From Nesterenkonia sp. LB17 (GTDB lineage: Bacteria; Actinomycetota; Actinomycetes; Actinomycetales; Micrococcaceae): 64,000 nucleotides of DNA. Where the stretch lies: NCBI RefSeq assembly GCF_022565915.1, contig NZ_JAJOYX010000002.1, forward strand, positions 504,293 to 568,292, given 5' to 3'. This document shows positions 25,970 through 35,754 of the stretch, in pieces (position 1 is the first letter of the stretch; each line of letters begins with the position of its first letter). Under the pieces are notes generated by a model. It worked only from the letters and a program-made list of their open reading frames with translations. It ran no database searches and was not told where the DNA came from. The translations under genes were made by a program, and so were the position numbers.

Positions 25970-26904
25970 TGGCCAAAATTCTGGACAACATCACCCAGGC
26001 AGTCGGCAACACCCCACTGGTGCGGCTCAACCGGCTGGGCGCAGACCTTCCGGGCAACATCGCGATGAAGCTGGAGTTCTACTCCCCCGCCAGCTCGATC
26101 AAGGACCGCATCGGTGCCGCCATCGTCGACGCCGCCGAAGAGTCCGGGATGCTCAAGCCCGGCGGGACCATCGTGGAGGGCACCTCGGGCAACACCGGGA
26201 TCGCGCTGGCTATGGTGGGCGCCGCCCGCGGCTACCGCGTGGTGCTCACCATGCCGGAGACCATGTCCACCGAGCGTCGTGTGATGCTGCGCGCCTACGG
26301 CGCCGAGATCGTGCTCACTCCCGGAGCCGAGGGAATGCGCGGCGCGGTGGAGCGGGCCAAGGCCATCGTGGCGGAGACCGAGAACTCCATCTGGGCCCGG
26401 CAGTTCGCCAACGAGGCCAACCCGGCCACCCACTACCGGACCACCGGCGAGGAGATCTGGCAGGACACCGACGGCGAGGTGGACGTCTTCATCGCCGGCA
26501 TCGGCACCGGTGGCACCATCACCGGCGCCGGGCGCCGGCTCAAGGAGTACAAGCCCAGCATCCACCTGGTCGCCGTGGAGCCCGAGGACTCCCCGATCCT
26601 CTCCGGCGGCACCGCCGGTCCGCACAAGATCCAGGGCATCGGCCCGAACTTCATCCCCGACATCCTGGACCAGGGCATCTACGACGAGGTCTACCAGGCC
26701 AACCTCGAGAAGGCCGTGAGCTGCGCCCGCGACCTCGGCACCCAGGAAGGCATCCTCGGTGGGATCTCCACCGGCGCCAATGTCGCGGCCGCCCTGGAGC
26801 TGGCCTCCCGCGAAGAGAACCGGGACAAGCTCATCGTGACCATCGCGTGTGACTTCGGAGAGCGCTACATCTCCACGTTGCTCTACGAAGACATCCGCGG
26901 CTGA
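25969..26904 (+). CDS. cysK: Cysteine synthase A (O-acetylserine sulfhydrylase)
   Basis: 311-residue PLP enzyme converting O-acetylserine and sulfide to cysteine. PLP-Lys is in SSIKDRIGAAI (about residue 44), the substrate loop is EGTSGNTGIALAM (about 70-82), and the phosphate loop GIGTGGTITGAG is near 178-189. The start overlaps the msrA stop by one base, and cysE, which makes the O-acetylserine, follows 49 bases on. CysK and CysE normally form the cysteine synthase complex through the CysE C-terminal Ile, which is present here. Confidence 0.97.
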   Translation: MAKILDNITQAVGNTPLVRLNRLGADLPGNIAMKLEFYSPASSIKDRIGAAIVDAAEESGMLKPGGTIVEGTSGNTGIALAMVGAARGYRVVLTMPETMSTERRVMLRAYGAEIVLTPGAEGMRGAVERAKAIVAETENSIWARQFANEANPATHYRTTGEEIWQDTDGEVDVFIAGIGTGGTITGAGRRLKEYKPSIHLVAVEPEDSPILSGGTAGPHKIQGIGPNFIPDILDQGIYDEVYQANLEKAVSCARDLGTQEGILGGISTGANVAAALELASREENRDKLIVTIACDFGERYISTLLYEDIRG

Positions 26905-26953
26905 TCCGCCCACGAGCCGTGAAGTTCGATCCCTGTGAAAGGTTGGTTCCCCC

Positions 26954-27541
26954 TTGGGACCTCTGAAACGTCTGCGTGAGGACATCAAAGCCGCGCGTGA
27001 ACATGATCCCGCCGCGCGCAGCACAGCCGAGGTGGTGCTGGTCTACTCCGGCCTGCACGCCGTCTGGTCCTACCGGGTTGCCCACCGGATGTGGCAGACC
27101 CGGCCGCTGAAGACCCCGGCTCGCGCACTGTCTCAGGTGACCCGAGGCCTGACCGGCGTCGAGATCCACCCGGGCGCCCAGATCGGGCGTCGCTTCTTCA
27201 TCGACCACGGCATGGGCGTGGTCATCGGCGAGACCGCCGAGATCGGTGACGATTGCATGCTCTACCAGGGCGTCACCCTCGGCGGACGATCCCTGGAACA
27301 GACCAAGCGCCACCCGACGCTGCGCGACGGGGTCGTCGTGGGCGCCGGCGCGAAGGTCATCGGACCCGTCGAGATCGGTGCAGGCTCCGCCGTGGGCGCC
27401 AACGCCGTGGTCGTGAAGTCCTCCCCGCCCAACTCGATCCTCACCGGTATCCCGGCAAAGGCGCGTCAGCGCGGAGTCGCTGAGCGGAAACCCCACGTGG
27501 ACCCGGCCGAGTACGCGCTGGATCCGGCGATCTTCATCTAG
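26954..27541 (+). CDS. cysE: Serine O-acetyltransferase
   Basis: 195-residue short (EpsC-type) CysE with a left-handed beta-helix of hexapeptide repeats. The catalytic [19 protein letters not shown] and GVTLGG...[20 protein letters not shown] segments are intact. TTG start with GAAAGG upstream. The last residue is Ile (DPAIFI), the anchor that docks into the CysK active site. Its 3' end overlaps the convergent nitronate monooxygenase gene by four bases. Confidence 0.95.
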   Translation: MGPLKRLREDIKAAREHDPAARSTAEVVLVYSGLHAVWSYRVAHRMWQTRPLKTPARALSQVTRGLTGVEIHPGAQIGRRFFIDHGMGVVIGETAEIGDDCMLYQGVTLGGRSLEQTKRHPTLRDGVVVGAGAKVIGPVEIGAGSAVGANAVVVKSSPPNSILTGIPAKARQRGVAERKPHVDPAEYALDPAIFI

Positions 27542-28677
27542 AGGCTGTGGCTGCCCGCCAGGCGGCGCATGACCTCGGCGGCCGGCTCCTGCGTCGCAGC
27601 CGCGAAGCCGGTGCCCGCCCAGAGGTTGAGTCCCTGCGGGTCTGAGGCCGCGCCGGCGGCTCGGCGCAGCCCGCTGCTCAGCTGATGCAGGGCGGGGAAA
27701 CCCGACGGCGCGGACATGGTCAGTGCGTCGGTGAAGCTGTTTCGCAGCGCCCGCGCCGGTCGCCCCGAGAACGCCGTGGTGATGATGGTCTCCGGCTCCC
27801 CCGGTGGAGTCACCAGGGCCTGTTGGTGAGCCAGATTAGTCCCGCTCTCGGGACACCTCAGCAGCGCAGTGCCCAGCACCGCGGCCTCCGCCCCTGCGCT
27901 CAGTGCGGCACTGACCCCCTCGGCGTCGGCAATGCCGCCGGCGGCCCACAGCGGCAGCTCGGTGAGCCCGGCGACTGCCTGCAGCAGCTCGAGAAGATCG
28001 ATGTCTGCAGGCACCTGCTGCGGAGTCCAGGTTCCGGAGTGACCTCCGGCCGATGATGCTTGGACGATCAATCCGTCGACCCCGGCGCTGGCAGCCGTCA
28101 CGGCCTCCTCCACGGAGGTGACCGTCTGCAGCACCCGCGTCCCGGTGGCCTTCATCCGCTCGATGTCCTGGATCTGCGGCAGACCGAAGGTCAGGCTGAT
28201 CAGCGGCACCGGATTCGCCTCGAGCTCCGCAAGCTTCTGCTCCCAGGAGTCGTCCCAGAGCCGAGCCGGTGACCCGACGCCCGTGGTGCCACTGATGCCG
28301 GCTTCCCAGGTGACGCCGGCGAGGCTGCTGATCCCCGGAAGCTCCACCTCAGCCGCCCAGTGCGTCGCGTCCCGCGCGTGCTCATCCAGCCAGGCCTGGA
28401 CCGCGTCACGGTGCCGGGTGAGGTCCTCGGCGCTGATCGGGACCGGGTTCGGCACGAAGAGATTGACCCCGAAGCGCGGGGTGGACTGCCGCACCCGGTG
28501 GATCTGTGCGGCCAGGTCCTGGGCGCTCTTGTATCCGGCCGCGAGGAAGCCGATGCCCCCTGCCTCGGAGGCGGCGATCACAAGCTCAGGACGGCTCGGT
28601 CCGCCGGCCATCGGGGCAGCGACCATGGGAATGGTGGCGCCTGACGAGGCCAGCAGTCCGGCCGTCCTGGTGCTCAT
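27538..28677 (-). CDS. Nitronate monooxygenase (2-nitropropane dioxygenase family)
   Basis: 379-residue FMN-dependent TIM-barrel enzyme. N-terminal [34 protein letters not shown] is typical, as are [17 protein letters not shown] (with the catalytic-site His region) and [14 protein letters not shown] plus [17 protein letters not shown] for the FMN phosphate. Oxidises alkyl nitronates such as propionate 3-nitronate. It stands alone, 44 bases downstream of gnd on the same strand, and overlaps cysE at the 3' end. Confidence 0.92.
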   Translation of the reverse strand: MSTRTAGLLASSGATIPMVAAPMAGGPSRPELVIAASEAGGIGFLAAGYKSAQDLAAQIHRVRQSTPRFGVNLFVPNPVPISAEDLTRHRDAVQAWLDEHARDATHWAAEVELPGISSLAGVTWEAGISGTTGVGSPARLWDDSWEQKLAELEANPVPLISLTFGLPQIQDIERMKATGTRVLQTVTSVEEAVTAASAGVDGLIVQASSAGGHSGTWTPQQVPADIDLLELLQAVAGLTELPLWAAGGIADAEGVSAALSAGAEAAVLGTALLRCPESGTNLAHQQALVTPPGEPETIITTAFSGRPARALRNSFTDALTMSAPSGFPALHQLSSGLRRAAGAASDPQGLNLWAGTGFAAATQEPAAEVMRRLAGSHSL

Positions 28678-28721
28678 GCGCTCAGCTCTGCAAGGTCGGA
28701 GTCGACATCTGGTTCAGCGGA

Positions 28722-30182
28722 TCAGGCGTCGATCTCGCTGCGGTCACCGGACCACATCGTGTGGAAGGTGCCTTCCTTGTCCACGCGCTTGTAGGTGTGT
28801 GCCCCGAAGTAGTCGCGCAGCCCCTGGGTCAGCGCGGCCGGCAGCCGTTCGCGGCGCAGGCTGTCGTAATAAGACAGCGAGGAGGAGAACACCGGGGCGG
28901 GGACGCCGTAGGTCGCGGCGGCCGCGACCACGCGGCGCCAGGCCGGGAGGCATTCGTTGATGGCCTCGTTGAACTCCGAAGCCAGCAGCAGGTTCTTGGG
29001 CTGCTGGTCGCGGGGCGCGTCGTAGGCCTTCATGATGGTGTCCAGCAGGTCGGCGCGGATGATGCAGCCGGCGCGCCAGAGCGAGGCGATGGCCTTCAGG
29101 TCCAGGTCCCAGCCGAACTCTTCGCCGGCGGCGACGAGCATGTCCAGGCCCTGGGCGTAGGCGACGAGCTTGGAGGCGTAGAGGGCCTTGCGCACGTCTT
29201 CGACGAGGTCCTGGCGATCTTCGGGGCTGCCATACTTCTCCGTGGCAGAGAGGGTCTCATCGACTCCGGCGCTGAAGGTGGCGTTGGTGACGGCGCGCAG
29301 CTCGCGCTGGGAGGAGATCGAGCGGGCGAAGACCGACTCGGCGATGGCGGTGACCGGTGAGCCCACCTCCAGGCCGGAGATCGCGGTCCAGCGGCCGGTG
29401 CCCTTCTGGCCGGCGGAGTCCACGACCACGTCCACCAGCGGACGGCCGGTGGTCTCATCCTCCTGCTCGAGCACCTCGGCGGTGATCTCGATCAGGTAGG
29501 AGGCCAGGTCGGTGGTGTTCCATTCGCGGAACACACCTGCCTGCTCGCGGGGTTCGATGCCGGCGAGGGACCGCATCAGGTCGAAGGCTTCACCGATGAC
29601 CTGCATGTCGGCGTATTCGATGCCGTTGTGGACCATCTTCACGTAGTGGCCGGCGCCGTCGGTGCCGACCCAGGCGCAGCAGGGCTCGCCGTTGTACTTC
29701 GCCGAGATCTTCTCCAGCATCGGGCCCAGGGAGTCGTAGGACTCCTTGGAGCCGCCGGGCATGATCGAGGGGCCGTTGAGCGCTCCCTCTTCGCCCCCGG
29801 AGACGCCGACACCGACGAAGTGCAGGTTCTTCGCGCGCAGGCTCTCCTCACGGCGTCGGGTCTCTTCATAGAAGGAGTTGCCCCCGTCGATGATGATGTC
29901 GCCCTCATCGAGCAGGGGCACCAGATCCGCGATCACCGAGTCCACCGGCGCGCCGGCCTGGACCATGATCAGCACGCGGCGGGGGCGCTCGAGCGACTCC
30001 ACGAGCTCGGCCAGGGTCTCGGTGCGCACGAAGTCCCCGTCGCCCCCGTGGGCCTGGAGAAGGGCGTCCGTGCGGGCGACCGAGCGGTTGTGCAGCGCGA
30101 CGGTGTAGCCGTTGCGGGCCAGATTGCGAGCCAGATTGGCTCCCATGACGGCCAGGCCGGTCACTCCGATATGTGCACTCAT
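28722..30182 (-). CDS. gnd: 6-phosphogluconate dehydrogenase, decarboxylating (NADP+)
   Basis: 486 residues, the full length of the bacterial long form. NADP fold GVTGLAVMGANLARN at the N-terminus, then GGNSFYEET, the signature VSGGEEGALNGPSIMPGG (about 129-146) and the catalytic KMVHNGIEYADMQ (Lys and His-Asn). Produces ribulose 5-phosphate and NADPH; with gntK-gntP and rpiB in this window it completes a gluconate-to-pentose route. ATG preceded by AAGGAG. Confidence 0.97.
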   Translation of the reverse strand: MSAHIGVTGLAVMGANLARNLARNGYTVALHNRSVARTDALLQAHGGDGDFVRTETLAELVESLERPRRVLIMVQAGAPVDSVIADLVPLLDEGDIIIDGGNSFYEETRRREESLRAKNLHFVGVGVSGGEEGALNGPSIMPGGSKESYDSLGPMLEKISAKYNGEPCCAWVGTDGAGHYVKMVHNGIEYADMQVIGEAFDLMRSLAGIEPREQAGVFREWNTTDLASYLIEITAEVLEQEDETTGRPLVDVVVDSAGQKGTGRWTAISGLEVGSPVTAIAESVFARSISSQRELRAVTNATFSAGVDETLSATEKYGSPEDRQDLVEDVRKALYASKLVAYAQGLDMLVAAGEEFGWDLDLKAIASLWRAGCIIRADLLDTIMKAYDAPRDQQPKNLLLASEFNEAINECLPAWRRVVAAAATYGVPAPVFSSSLSYYDSLRRERLPAALTQGLRDYFGAHTYKRVDKEGTFHTMWSGDRSEIDA

Positions 30183-30416
30183 GCGTTCTCCTTCGTCGAG
30201 GTCAGTCAGACATTCTCACAGCGCAGCATGATCCCTGACGGCACGCGCGAACCGCAGTGACGCGGCCTCGCTGCAGCGTGCACGCAGCAGGCGCGCTGGA
30301 GGTCGGACATGGGATCCCGCCGTCGTGAACCTCGGTGTTCCCGAGGCGAGCACTGCAACTCTACCGCTTCGGCTCCACCGTCGGTCCGGGTCAGCCCTGA
30401 AGATGCGAGGTCGGGC

Positions 30417-31340
30417 TCAGTCACCCACCGCGTCGCGGCCGCGGCGCACGATCAGCGGATCAGGCTCTCCGACGACCTCGTGGTCCTTGCCCTCATATTC
30501 GAACTGGGCGAGGAAGCACTTCATCGCGTTGAGCCGGGCCCGCTTCTTGTCGTTGGACTTGATCGTCATCCACGGCGCGTGGTCGGTGTCGGTGCGCAGG
30601 AACATCTCTTCCTTGGCCTCGGTGTAGGCCTCCCAGCGGTCCAGGGACTCCAGGTCCATGGGAGAGAGCTTCCACTGCCGGACCGGATCGATCTGACGGA
30701 TCGCGAAGCGGGTGCGCTGCTCCTGCTGGGTCACCGAGAACCAGAACTTGGTCACGTGGATCCCGGCGTCGACCAGCATCTGCTCGAACTGCGGAGCCTG
30801 GCGCATGAAGAGCTCATACTCCTGTTCGGAGGAGAACCCCATCACGCGCTCGACCCCGGCCCGGTTGTACCAGGAGCGGTCGAAGAGCACCATCTCCCCG
30901 GCGGTGGGCAGATGATCCACATAGCGCTGGAAGTACCACTGGCCGAGCTCCCGGTCCGAGGGCCGGTTCAGCGCCACGACCCGCGCGGTCCGCGGGTTCA
31001 GGTGCTCGGTGAACCGCTTGATGGTGCCGCCCTTGCCGGCGGCGTCGCGGCCCTCGAAGACGACCACGTGCTTGAGCCCATAGTCCTCGGCCCAGTACTG
31101 GAACTTCAGCAGCTCCACCTGCAGGTGATACTTCTCGATCTCGTAGACATCACGGGAGAGTCGGTTCTCGTACGGGTAGTTCTCGTGCCAGGTCTCGACG
31201 GCGCGGCCCTGCGGATCGATCAGGTCCGGGTCAGGCGTATGACCGTCCAAGACCGTGTATCCGCCTTCGCGGAGCTCATCGATGAACTCACGGAGGTTCT
31301 TGCGCGCGGTGCCGTCGACCTGGAAGATCGGGTCATTCAT
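30417..31340 (-). CDS. ppk2: Polyphosphate kinase 2
   Basis: 307-residue PPK2-family enzyme that transfers phosphate between polyphosphate and nucleotides. Walker A-like GRDAAGKGGTIKRF (about 97-110), lid RPSDRELGQWYFQRYVDHLP, and Walker B-like FDRSWYNRAGVERVMGF. Single domain, with a long N-terminal segment (YTVLDGHTPDPDLIDPQGR) typical of the actinobacterial class I group. Direction (NTP synthesis or polyP synthesis) is not decidable from the sequence. Confidence 0.94.
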   Translation of the reverse strand: MNDPIFQVDGTARKNLREFIDELREGGYTVLDGHTPDPDLIDPQGRAVETWHENYPYENRLSRDVYEIEKYHLQVELLKFQYWAEDYGLKHVVVFEGRDAAGKGGTIKRFTEHLNPRTARVVALNRPSDRELGQWYFQRYVDHLPTAGEMVLFDRSWYNRAGVERVMGFSSEQEYELFMRQAPQFEQMLVDAGIHVTKFWFSVTQQEQRTRFAIRQIDPVRQWKLSPMDLESLDRWEAYTEAKEEMFLRTDTDHAPWMTIKSNDKKRARLNAMKCFLAQFEYEGKDHEVVGEPDPLIVRRGRDAVGD

Positions 31341-31448
31341 CAGATCAGCCTTTCTCGAGAGGCGGCTGCTGCCAGCTCATCAGTAATTCATGAACACATT
31401 GTTAACCGTCTCGGCCCGATCTGGAAGTCTGCGTCCAGCCGCAGCTGC

Positions 31449-32504
31449 TCAGAGCGCCTTCTCCCCCATCTGGCCGGCGCGGGCGAGCGCGGTCAGGCGC
31501 GAGACCGTGCGGTGATATTTCTTCATATAGCCGCCGGACATCATCTCTTCGGTGAAGAGCTGGTCGAAGGGCTTCCCGGAGGCCACGATCTTGATGTCCT
31601 GGTCGTAGAGCCGGTCGGCGAGCACCACGAAGCGCAGCGCCAGCGCCTGGGCTTCGATGGTCTCGACATCCTTGAGCACCAGCACATCCATGTCGGTGAC
31701 CAGCTGCCGGTACCGGCTGGGATGCACCCCGGTGATGTGCTTGCAGAGTGCGTCGAAGTCATCCACCGCGATGCGGGCGTCGGGGTACTGACGTGCAGCG
31801 AAGTCTTCGATCTCGTCGGAGCCCAGCGGAGCGGGCGCCTCAGGCAGCCCACGGTGGCGGTAGTCCTCACCGTCGACCTTGATCACGGAGAACTGGTCCG
31901 AGAGCACCTGGATCTCGCGCTGGAAGTCTGCCGCGGCGAAGCGACCCTCTCCCAAGGAGCCGGGCAGCGTGTTCGACGTCGCGGCGAGCTTGACCCCGGC
32001 GTCGGCCAGTTCGCGCATCAGCCGGGACATCAGCACCGTGTCGCCCGGGTCGTCGAGCTCGAACTCATCGATGCAGACCAGCGAGTAGTCGCTGAGCACG
32101 TCCACGGTGCGGCGGAAGGACAGCGCCCCGACGAGGTTGGTGTACTCCACGAAGGTGCCGAAGGCGCGCTGGCCCTCGACCGAGTGGTACAGCGAGGCCA
32201 GCAGGTGGGTCTTGCCCACGCCGAAGCCGCCGTCGAGGTAGATCCCGCTGGACACCTTGGAACGGGCCGGCGCCCGGCCGAAGAGCTTGCCGAAGAACCC
32301 GCCGCCGCTCTGGCTGGCGCCCACGGTCGCGGAGAACTCACGCAGCGCGGTGACCGCCTTCTCCTGCGAGGGGTGCGCCGGGTCTGGAATGTAGGAGTCG
32401 AAGGAGACTTCGGCGAAGCGGAAGGACGGCCGCAGGCCCTCCAGCAGCTGACCGACTCCGAGCTGAGGGGTCCGCTGGCTCAGCGGAGTGGCGTTGGACG
32501 GCAT
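31449..32504 (-). CDS. zapE: Cell division protein ZapE (AFG1-like AAA ATPase)
   Basis: 351 residues. Walker A GGFGVGKTHLLASLYH at about 95-110, Walker B LVCIDEFELDDPGD at about 150-163 and sensor region AATSNTLPGSLGEGRF. ZapE binds FtsZ at the late divisome in E. coli; whether this holds for actinobacteria is unknown. ATG start; divergent from the rhodanese-sufE pair with about 90 bases between. Confidence 0.92.
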   Translation of the reverse strand: MPSNATPLSQRTPQLGVGQLLEGLRPSFRFAEVSFDSYIPDPAHPSQEKAVTALREFSATVGASQSGGGFFGKLFGRAPARSKVSSGIYLDGGFGVGKTHLLASLYHSVEGQRAFGTFVEYTNLVGALSFRRTVDVLSDYSLVCIDEFELDDPGDTVLMSRLMRELADAGVKLAATSNTLPGSLGEGRFAAADFQREIQVLSDQFSVIKVDGEDYRHRGLPEAPAPLGSDEIEDFAARQYPDARIAVDDFDALCKHITGVHPSRYRQLVTDMDVLVLKDVETIEAQALALRFVVLADRLYDQDIKIVASGKPFDQLFTEEMMSGGYMKKYHRTVSRLTALARAGQMGEKAL

Positions 32505-32592
32505 GTGACCACTCTACCCACGACTGCGCGTTTCACCGGCTGATTCCCTATCCTGGAAGGTGACCCAGTGACGACGGAAGGTTCTGTTCACC

Positions 32593-33483
32593 ATGACCGA
32601 AGAAAAAGACTTCTCCCAGTACGCCCACCCCGACGCCCTGGTCTCCACCGACTGGGTGGCGCAGCACAAGGACGACCCGTCCGTGGTGCTGCTGGAATCG
32701 AATGAAGATGTGCTGCTCTACGAGACCGGTCACATCCCCGGTGCGCAGAAGATCGACTGGCACACCGATCTCAACGATCCGGTCACCCGAGACTTCCTGG
32801 GCCCGCAGCAGTTCGCCGCGTTCGCCTCCGCCAAGGGGATCACCCCGGACACCACCGTGGTCTTCTACGGTGACAAGTCGAACTGGTGGGCCGCCTACGC
32901 CCTCTGGGTGTTCACCCTCTTCGGCCACCGGGACCTGCGCCTGATGGACGGCGGCCGGCAGAAATGGGCCGCCGAGGGCCGCGAGCTGGTCACCGAGGTG
33001 CAGACCCCGGCCTCGGTGAGCTACCCGACGCCGGCGCAGCGCGATGACTCCACCTTCCGCGCCTTCCGCGAGGATGTGCTCGCCCACTTCGGCAAGCCGA
33101 TGATCGATGTCCGCTCGCCTCTGGAGTACTCCGGTGAGCGCACCCACATGGAGGGCTACGAGCAGGAGGGTGCGCTGCGCGGCGGCCACATCCCCTCCGC
33201 CGCCTCGGTGCCGTGGGCCAAGGCCGCCAATGAGGACGGGACCTTCCGCTCGCGTGCCGAGCTGGAGGCGATCTACACCGAGCAGGCGGGTCTTGGTCAG
33301 GCCGAAGAGGTCATCGCCTACTGCCGGATCGGTGAGCGCTCCTCGCACACCTGGTTCGTGCTGCAGCACCTGCTCGGCTACGACAACGTCCGCAACTACG
33401 ACGGCTCCTGGACCGAGTGGGGCAACGCGGTGCGGCTGCCCATCGCCACCGGCGAAGAGCCCGGCGAGGTGCCCGGCGCATGA
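32593..33483 (+). CDS. Thiosulfate / 3-mercaptopyruvate sulfurtransferase (tandem rhodanese)
   Basis: 296 residues with two rhodanese domains: the inactive N-terminal one ([30 protein letters not shown]) and the active C-terminal one with [11 protein letters not shown] and the catalytic loop [12 protein letters not shown] (Cys near residue 244). The CRxGER loop favours thiosulfate as donor. Overlaps sufE by four bases (ATGA), indicating transfer of persulfide sulfur toward the SufE acceptor. Confidence 0.94.
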   Translation: MTEEKDFSQYAHPDALVSTDWVAQHKDDPSVVLLESNEDVLLYETGHIPGAQKIDWHTDLNDPVTRDFLGPQQFAAFASAKGITPDTTVVFYGDKSNWWAAYALWVFTLFGHRDLRLMDGGRQKWAAEGRELVTEVQTPASVSYPTPAQRDDSTFRAFREDVLAHFGKPMIDVRSPLEYSGERTHMEGYEQEGALRGGHIPSAASVPWAKAANEDGTFRSRAELEAIYTEQAGLGQAEEVIAYCRIGERSSHTWFVLQHLLGYDNVRNYDGSWTEWGNAVRLPIATGEEPGEVPGA

Positions 33484-33974
33484 GCCAGGCCCCCACCCCG
33501 CAGGGCGACGCCGCGGCCCGGCGGCTCCCGGAGCAGCTCGCCGAGGTTGTCGAGGAGTTCGCCGAGTTGGAGGACCGGCAGAAGCTGGAGCTGCTGCTTG
33601 AGTTCTCCCGCGAGCTGCCGGAGCTGCCCGCGCGCTACCTCAACAGCTATGACCAGATGGAAGAGGTGGTGGAGTGCCAGTCCCCGCTCTTCCTCACCCT
33701 GGAGTACGACGACGCCGCTGGGACCGCCGCGATCTTCTTCGCGGCTCCCCCGGAGGCCCCGACCACGCGAGGCTTCGCGGCGATCCTGCACGAGGGGCTG
33801 AGCGGGCTGCGCTTCGAGGAGATCCTCGCCGTGCCGGAGGACCTCTCGGAGCGGCTCGGACTGTCCAAGGCGATCACCCCGCTGCGGCTGCGCGGGATGA
33901 CGGCGATGCTGGGCCGGATCAAGCGTAATATCCGAGTTCACCTGGCCGCGTCTGCCCCGGTGCAGGGCGGCTGA
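33480..33974 (+). CDS. sufE: SufE family sulfur acceptor protein
   Basis: 164 residues. Catalytic Cys lies in [13 protein letters not shown] (about residue 64), followed by the conserved [20 protein letters not shown] and the C-terminal [15 protein letters not shown]. In this arrangement, coupled to a rhodanese rather than to sufS, it probably accepts persulfide from the sulfurtransferase. ATG 33480 is inside the upstream stop; the longer frame from 33417 is not supported. The 3' end overlaps the convergent hydrolase gene by 56 bases. Confidence 0.93.
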   Translation: MSQAPTPQGDAAARRLPEQLAEVVEEFAELEDRQKLELLLEFSRELPELPARYLNSYDQMEEVVECQSPLFLTLEYDDAAGTAAIFFAAPPEAPTTRGFAAILHEGLSGLRFEEILAVPEDLSERLGLSKAITPLRLRGMTAMLGRIKRNIRVHLAASAPVQGG

Positions 33975-35289
33975 ACAGGTCGGTGACCCAGTCGATCACG
34001 GTGGCGTCCCAGCGCTTCGGATCGTGGTTCCACTCCTTGACGTGGCGGGCCTGGGCGAAGGAGACATAGGTGACCTTCGGGTTCTTCCGGGCGAGATCCC
34101 GGGAGGGCCCGTAGGGCACGATGTTGTCATCGACGCTGTGCATGATCAGCGCATGGGCCCTCAGCTGGTCCGCCCGGTCGATCCAGTTCATCGCCTGAAG
34201 ATCCACCGGGGCGGCGAGCCCGGTGACCCGGCGGCCGCCCGGGTTGGAGATGAACCACTGGCCCAGGCGGCCTACCACGTCGGGGATCCGGTTGGCCTTC
34301 GCCTGGTGGGCGAGCACGTCCATCCAGTCGATCACCGGCCCGGTCAGCACCAGGCCGCGGATATATTCGGCGTAGCGGGACCGGTCTGCCGTCTGCAGGC
34401 AGATCGCTCCCCCCATGGACCAGCCGAAGAGGATGATGTCCTGAGCGCCGCGCGCCAGCGCGAACTCGATGGCGGCCTCGACGTCCTCCCATTCGGTGAC
34501 CCCCAGGCCGTAGCGGCCGTCCTCGGCTGCCGGGGCCTCGCCGTCGTTGCGGTAGGAGATCAGCAGCGTCTCGGCGCCCAGCGCGGAGGTGGCGGCCAGG
34601 GCGCGGATCCCCTCCGTGCGGTTGCTGCCCCGTCCGTGGACCCCGATGGCCCACACGTTGCGTCCGCTCAGCGGGCCCTGGTGATCTGCGGACAGGCCGG
34701 CGGCCAGGGGCTGCGGCGCCACGTACCAGGCCGGTGACGGGCCACCCGGCAGCGTGATGACCACCTCGTCGCTGTCGAACCCGGCGTCGGCCGGGTTCAG
34801 AAAGACCACCGAGGTCCACCAGCCGCGCACTGCGGTGCGCAGGTCCCCGCCATAGACCTTCTCCACCGGGCGGGTGACGGTGCCGCCCTTGGGCTCCAGC
34901 GTGGTGATCGGCCCGATCCGCGCCAGCGACCGCCCGCCGTGGAAGAACAACCCGTAGGTGCCGTCCACCACGGTCTCCGCGGTGATCGGCAGGATCACCT
35001 CGTCGCCGTCTGGTCCTCTGGTAACCGCGAGGATCTCGAGATCTTCGGCACGTTCGCGCACCGGGGTGACCACGGCGCGGGCGAAGTACCCGGCGAGCCC
35101 GGAACCGGCGGCGGCCAGCGTCATCCCGGCCGCGAGCCCGGTGCCCACCCCCAAGGTCGTGGCGCGGATCCATGGCGTGTGCACCGCCGACTCACGCCGA
35201 AACCTGCTGGTCCAGGTGGGGGCCGCGCGGCGGAGCAGGGCCTTCGCCCGGGCGGCTGCGGCACCGGGTTCATTCAACCGTGGCGTCAT
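33919..35289 (-). CDS. Alpha/beta hydrolase (membrane-anchored esterase-like)
   Basis: 456 residues from ATG 35289 (the frame upstream to 35451 runs into the msrB side and is not supported). A hydrophobic segment at about 35-60 (GVGTGLAAGMTLAAAGSGLAGYF) suggests an N-terminal anchor. The C-terminal half is an alpha/beta hydrolase with nucleophile elbow FGWSMGGAI, an Asp near SVDDNIVP and a His near FAQARHVKEWN. Substrate unknown. Its 3' end overlaps sufE by 56 bases, an unusually long convergent overlap. Confidence 0.86.
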   Translation of the reverse strand: MTPRLNEPGAAAARAKALLRRAAPTWTSRFRRESAVHTPWIRATTLGVGTGLAAGMTLAAAGSGLAGYFARAVVTPVRERAEDLEILAVTRGPDGDEVILPITAETVVDGTYGLFFHGGRSLARIGPITTLEPKGGTVTRPVEKVYGGDLRTAVRGWWTSVVFLNPADAGFDSDEVVITLPGGPSPAWYVAPQPLAAGLSADHQGPLSGRNVWAIGVHGRGSNRTEGIRALAATSALGAETLLISYRNDGEAPAAEDGRYGLGVTEWEDVEAAIEFALARGAQDIILFGWSMGGAICLQTADRSRYAEYIRGLVLTGPVIDWMDVLAHQAKANRIPDVVGRLGQWFISNPGGRRVTGLAAPVDLQAMNWIDRADQLRAHALIMHSVDDNIVPYGPSRDLARKNPKVTYVSFAQARHVKEWNHDPKRWDATVIDWVTDLFSRPAPGQTRPGELGYYA

Positions 35290-35334
35290 GCGTCTCAGCT
35301 TACGCGGGCGCACGGAACGTGATGAGATAGGAAC

Positions 35335-35751
35335 ATGAGTGCGAACCAGAACACCGGAACCGGCGCCGACCCGTGGCGCGAGAAGCTCAGCCCGCAGGAG
35401 TTTCAGGTGCTGCGCCAGGGCGGCACCGAACGCGCGTACACCGGCGAGCACTGGAACAACAAGACGGAGGGCACCTACGCCTGTCGGGCCTGCGGCGCGG
35501 CGCTGTTCACCTCCACCGAGAAGTTCGATTCACGCTGCGGCTGGCCCAGCTTCTTCGAACCCGCCGCCGACGCGAACATCCGCTACCTCACCGATACCTC
35601 CATGGGGATGGAGCGCACCGAGGTGCGCTGCGGCTCCTGCGACTCCCACCTGGGACATCTCTTCACCGGCGAGGGCTTCGACACCCCCACCGACCAGCGC
35701 TACTGCATCAACTCCATCTCGATGGACTTCACCGAATCCGCAGAGAGCTGA
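35335..35751 (+). CDS. msrB: Peptide-methionine (R)-S-oxide reductase MsrB
   Basis: 138 residues. Zinc-binding CRAC (about 42-45) and CGSC (about 98-101), the SRCGWPSFFEP segment, HLGHLF and catalytic RYCINSISMDF (Cys near 122). Reduces the R-form of methionine sulfoxide; complements MsrA at 25.4 kb. The threonine aldolase GTG follows its stop by three bases, so the two genes are co-transcribed. Confidence 0.97.
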   Translation: MSANQNTGTGADPWREKLSPQEFQVLRQGGTERAYTGEHWNNKTEGTYACRACGAALFTSTEKFDSRCGWPSFFEPAADANIRYLTDTSMGMERTEVRCGSCDSHLGHLFTGEGFDTPTDQRYCINSISMDFTESAES

Positions 35752-35754
35752 GCC

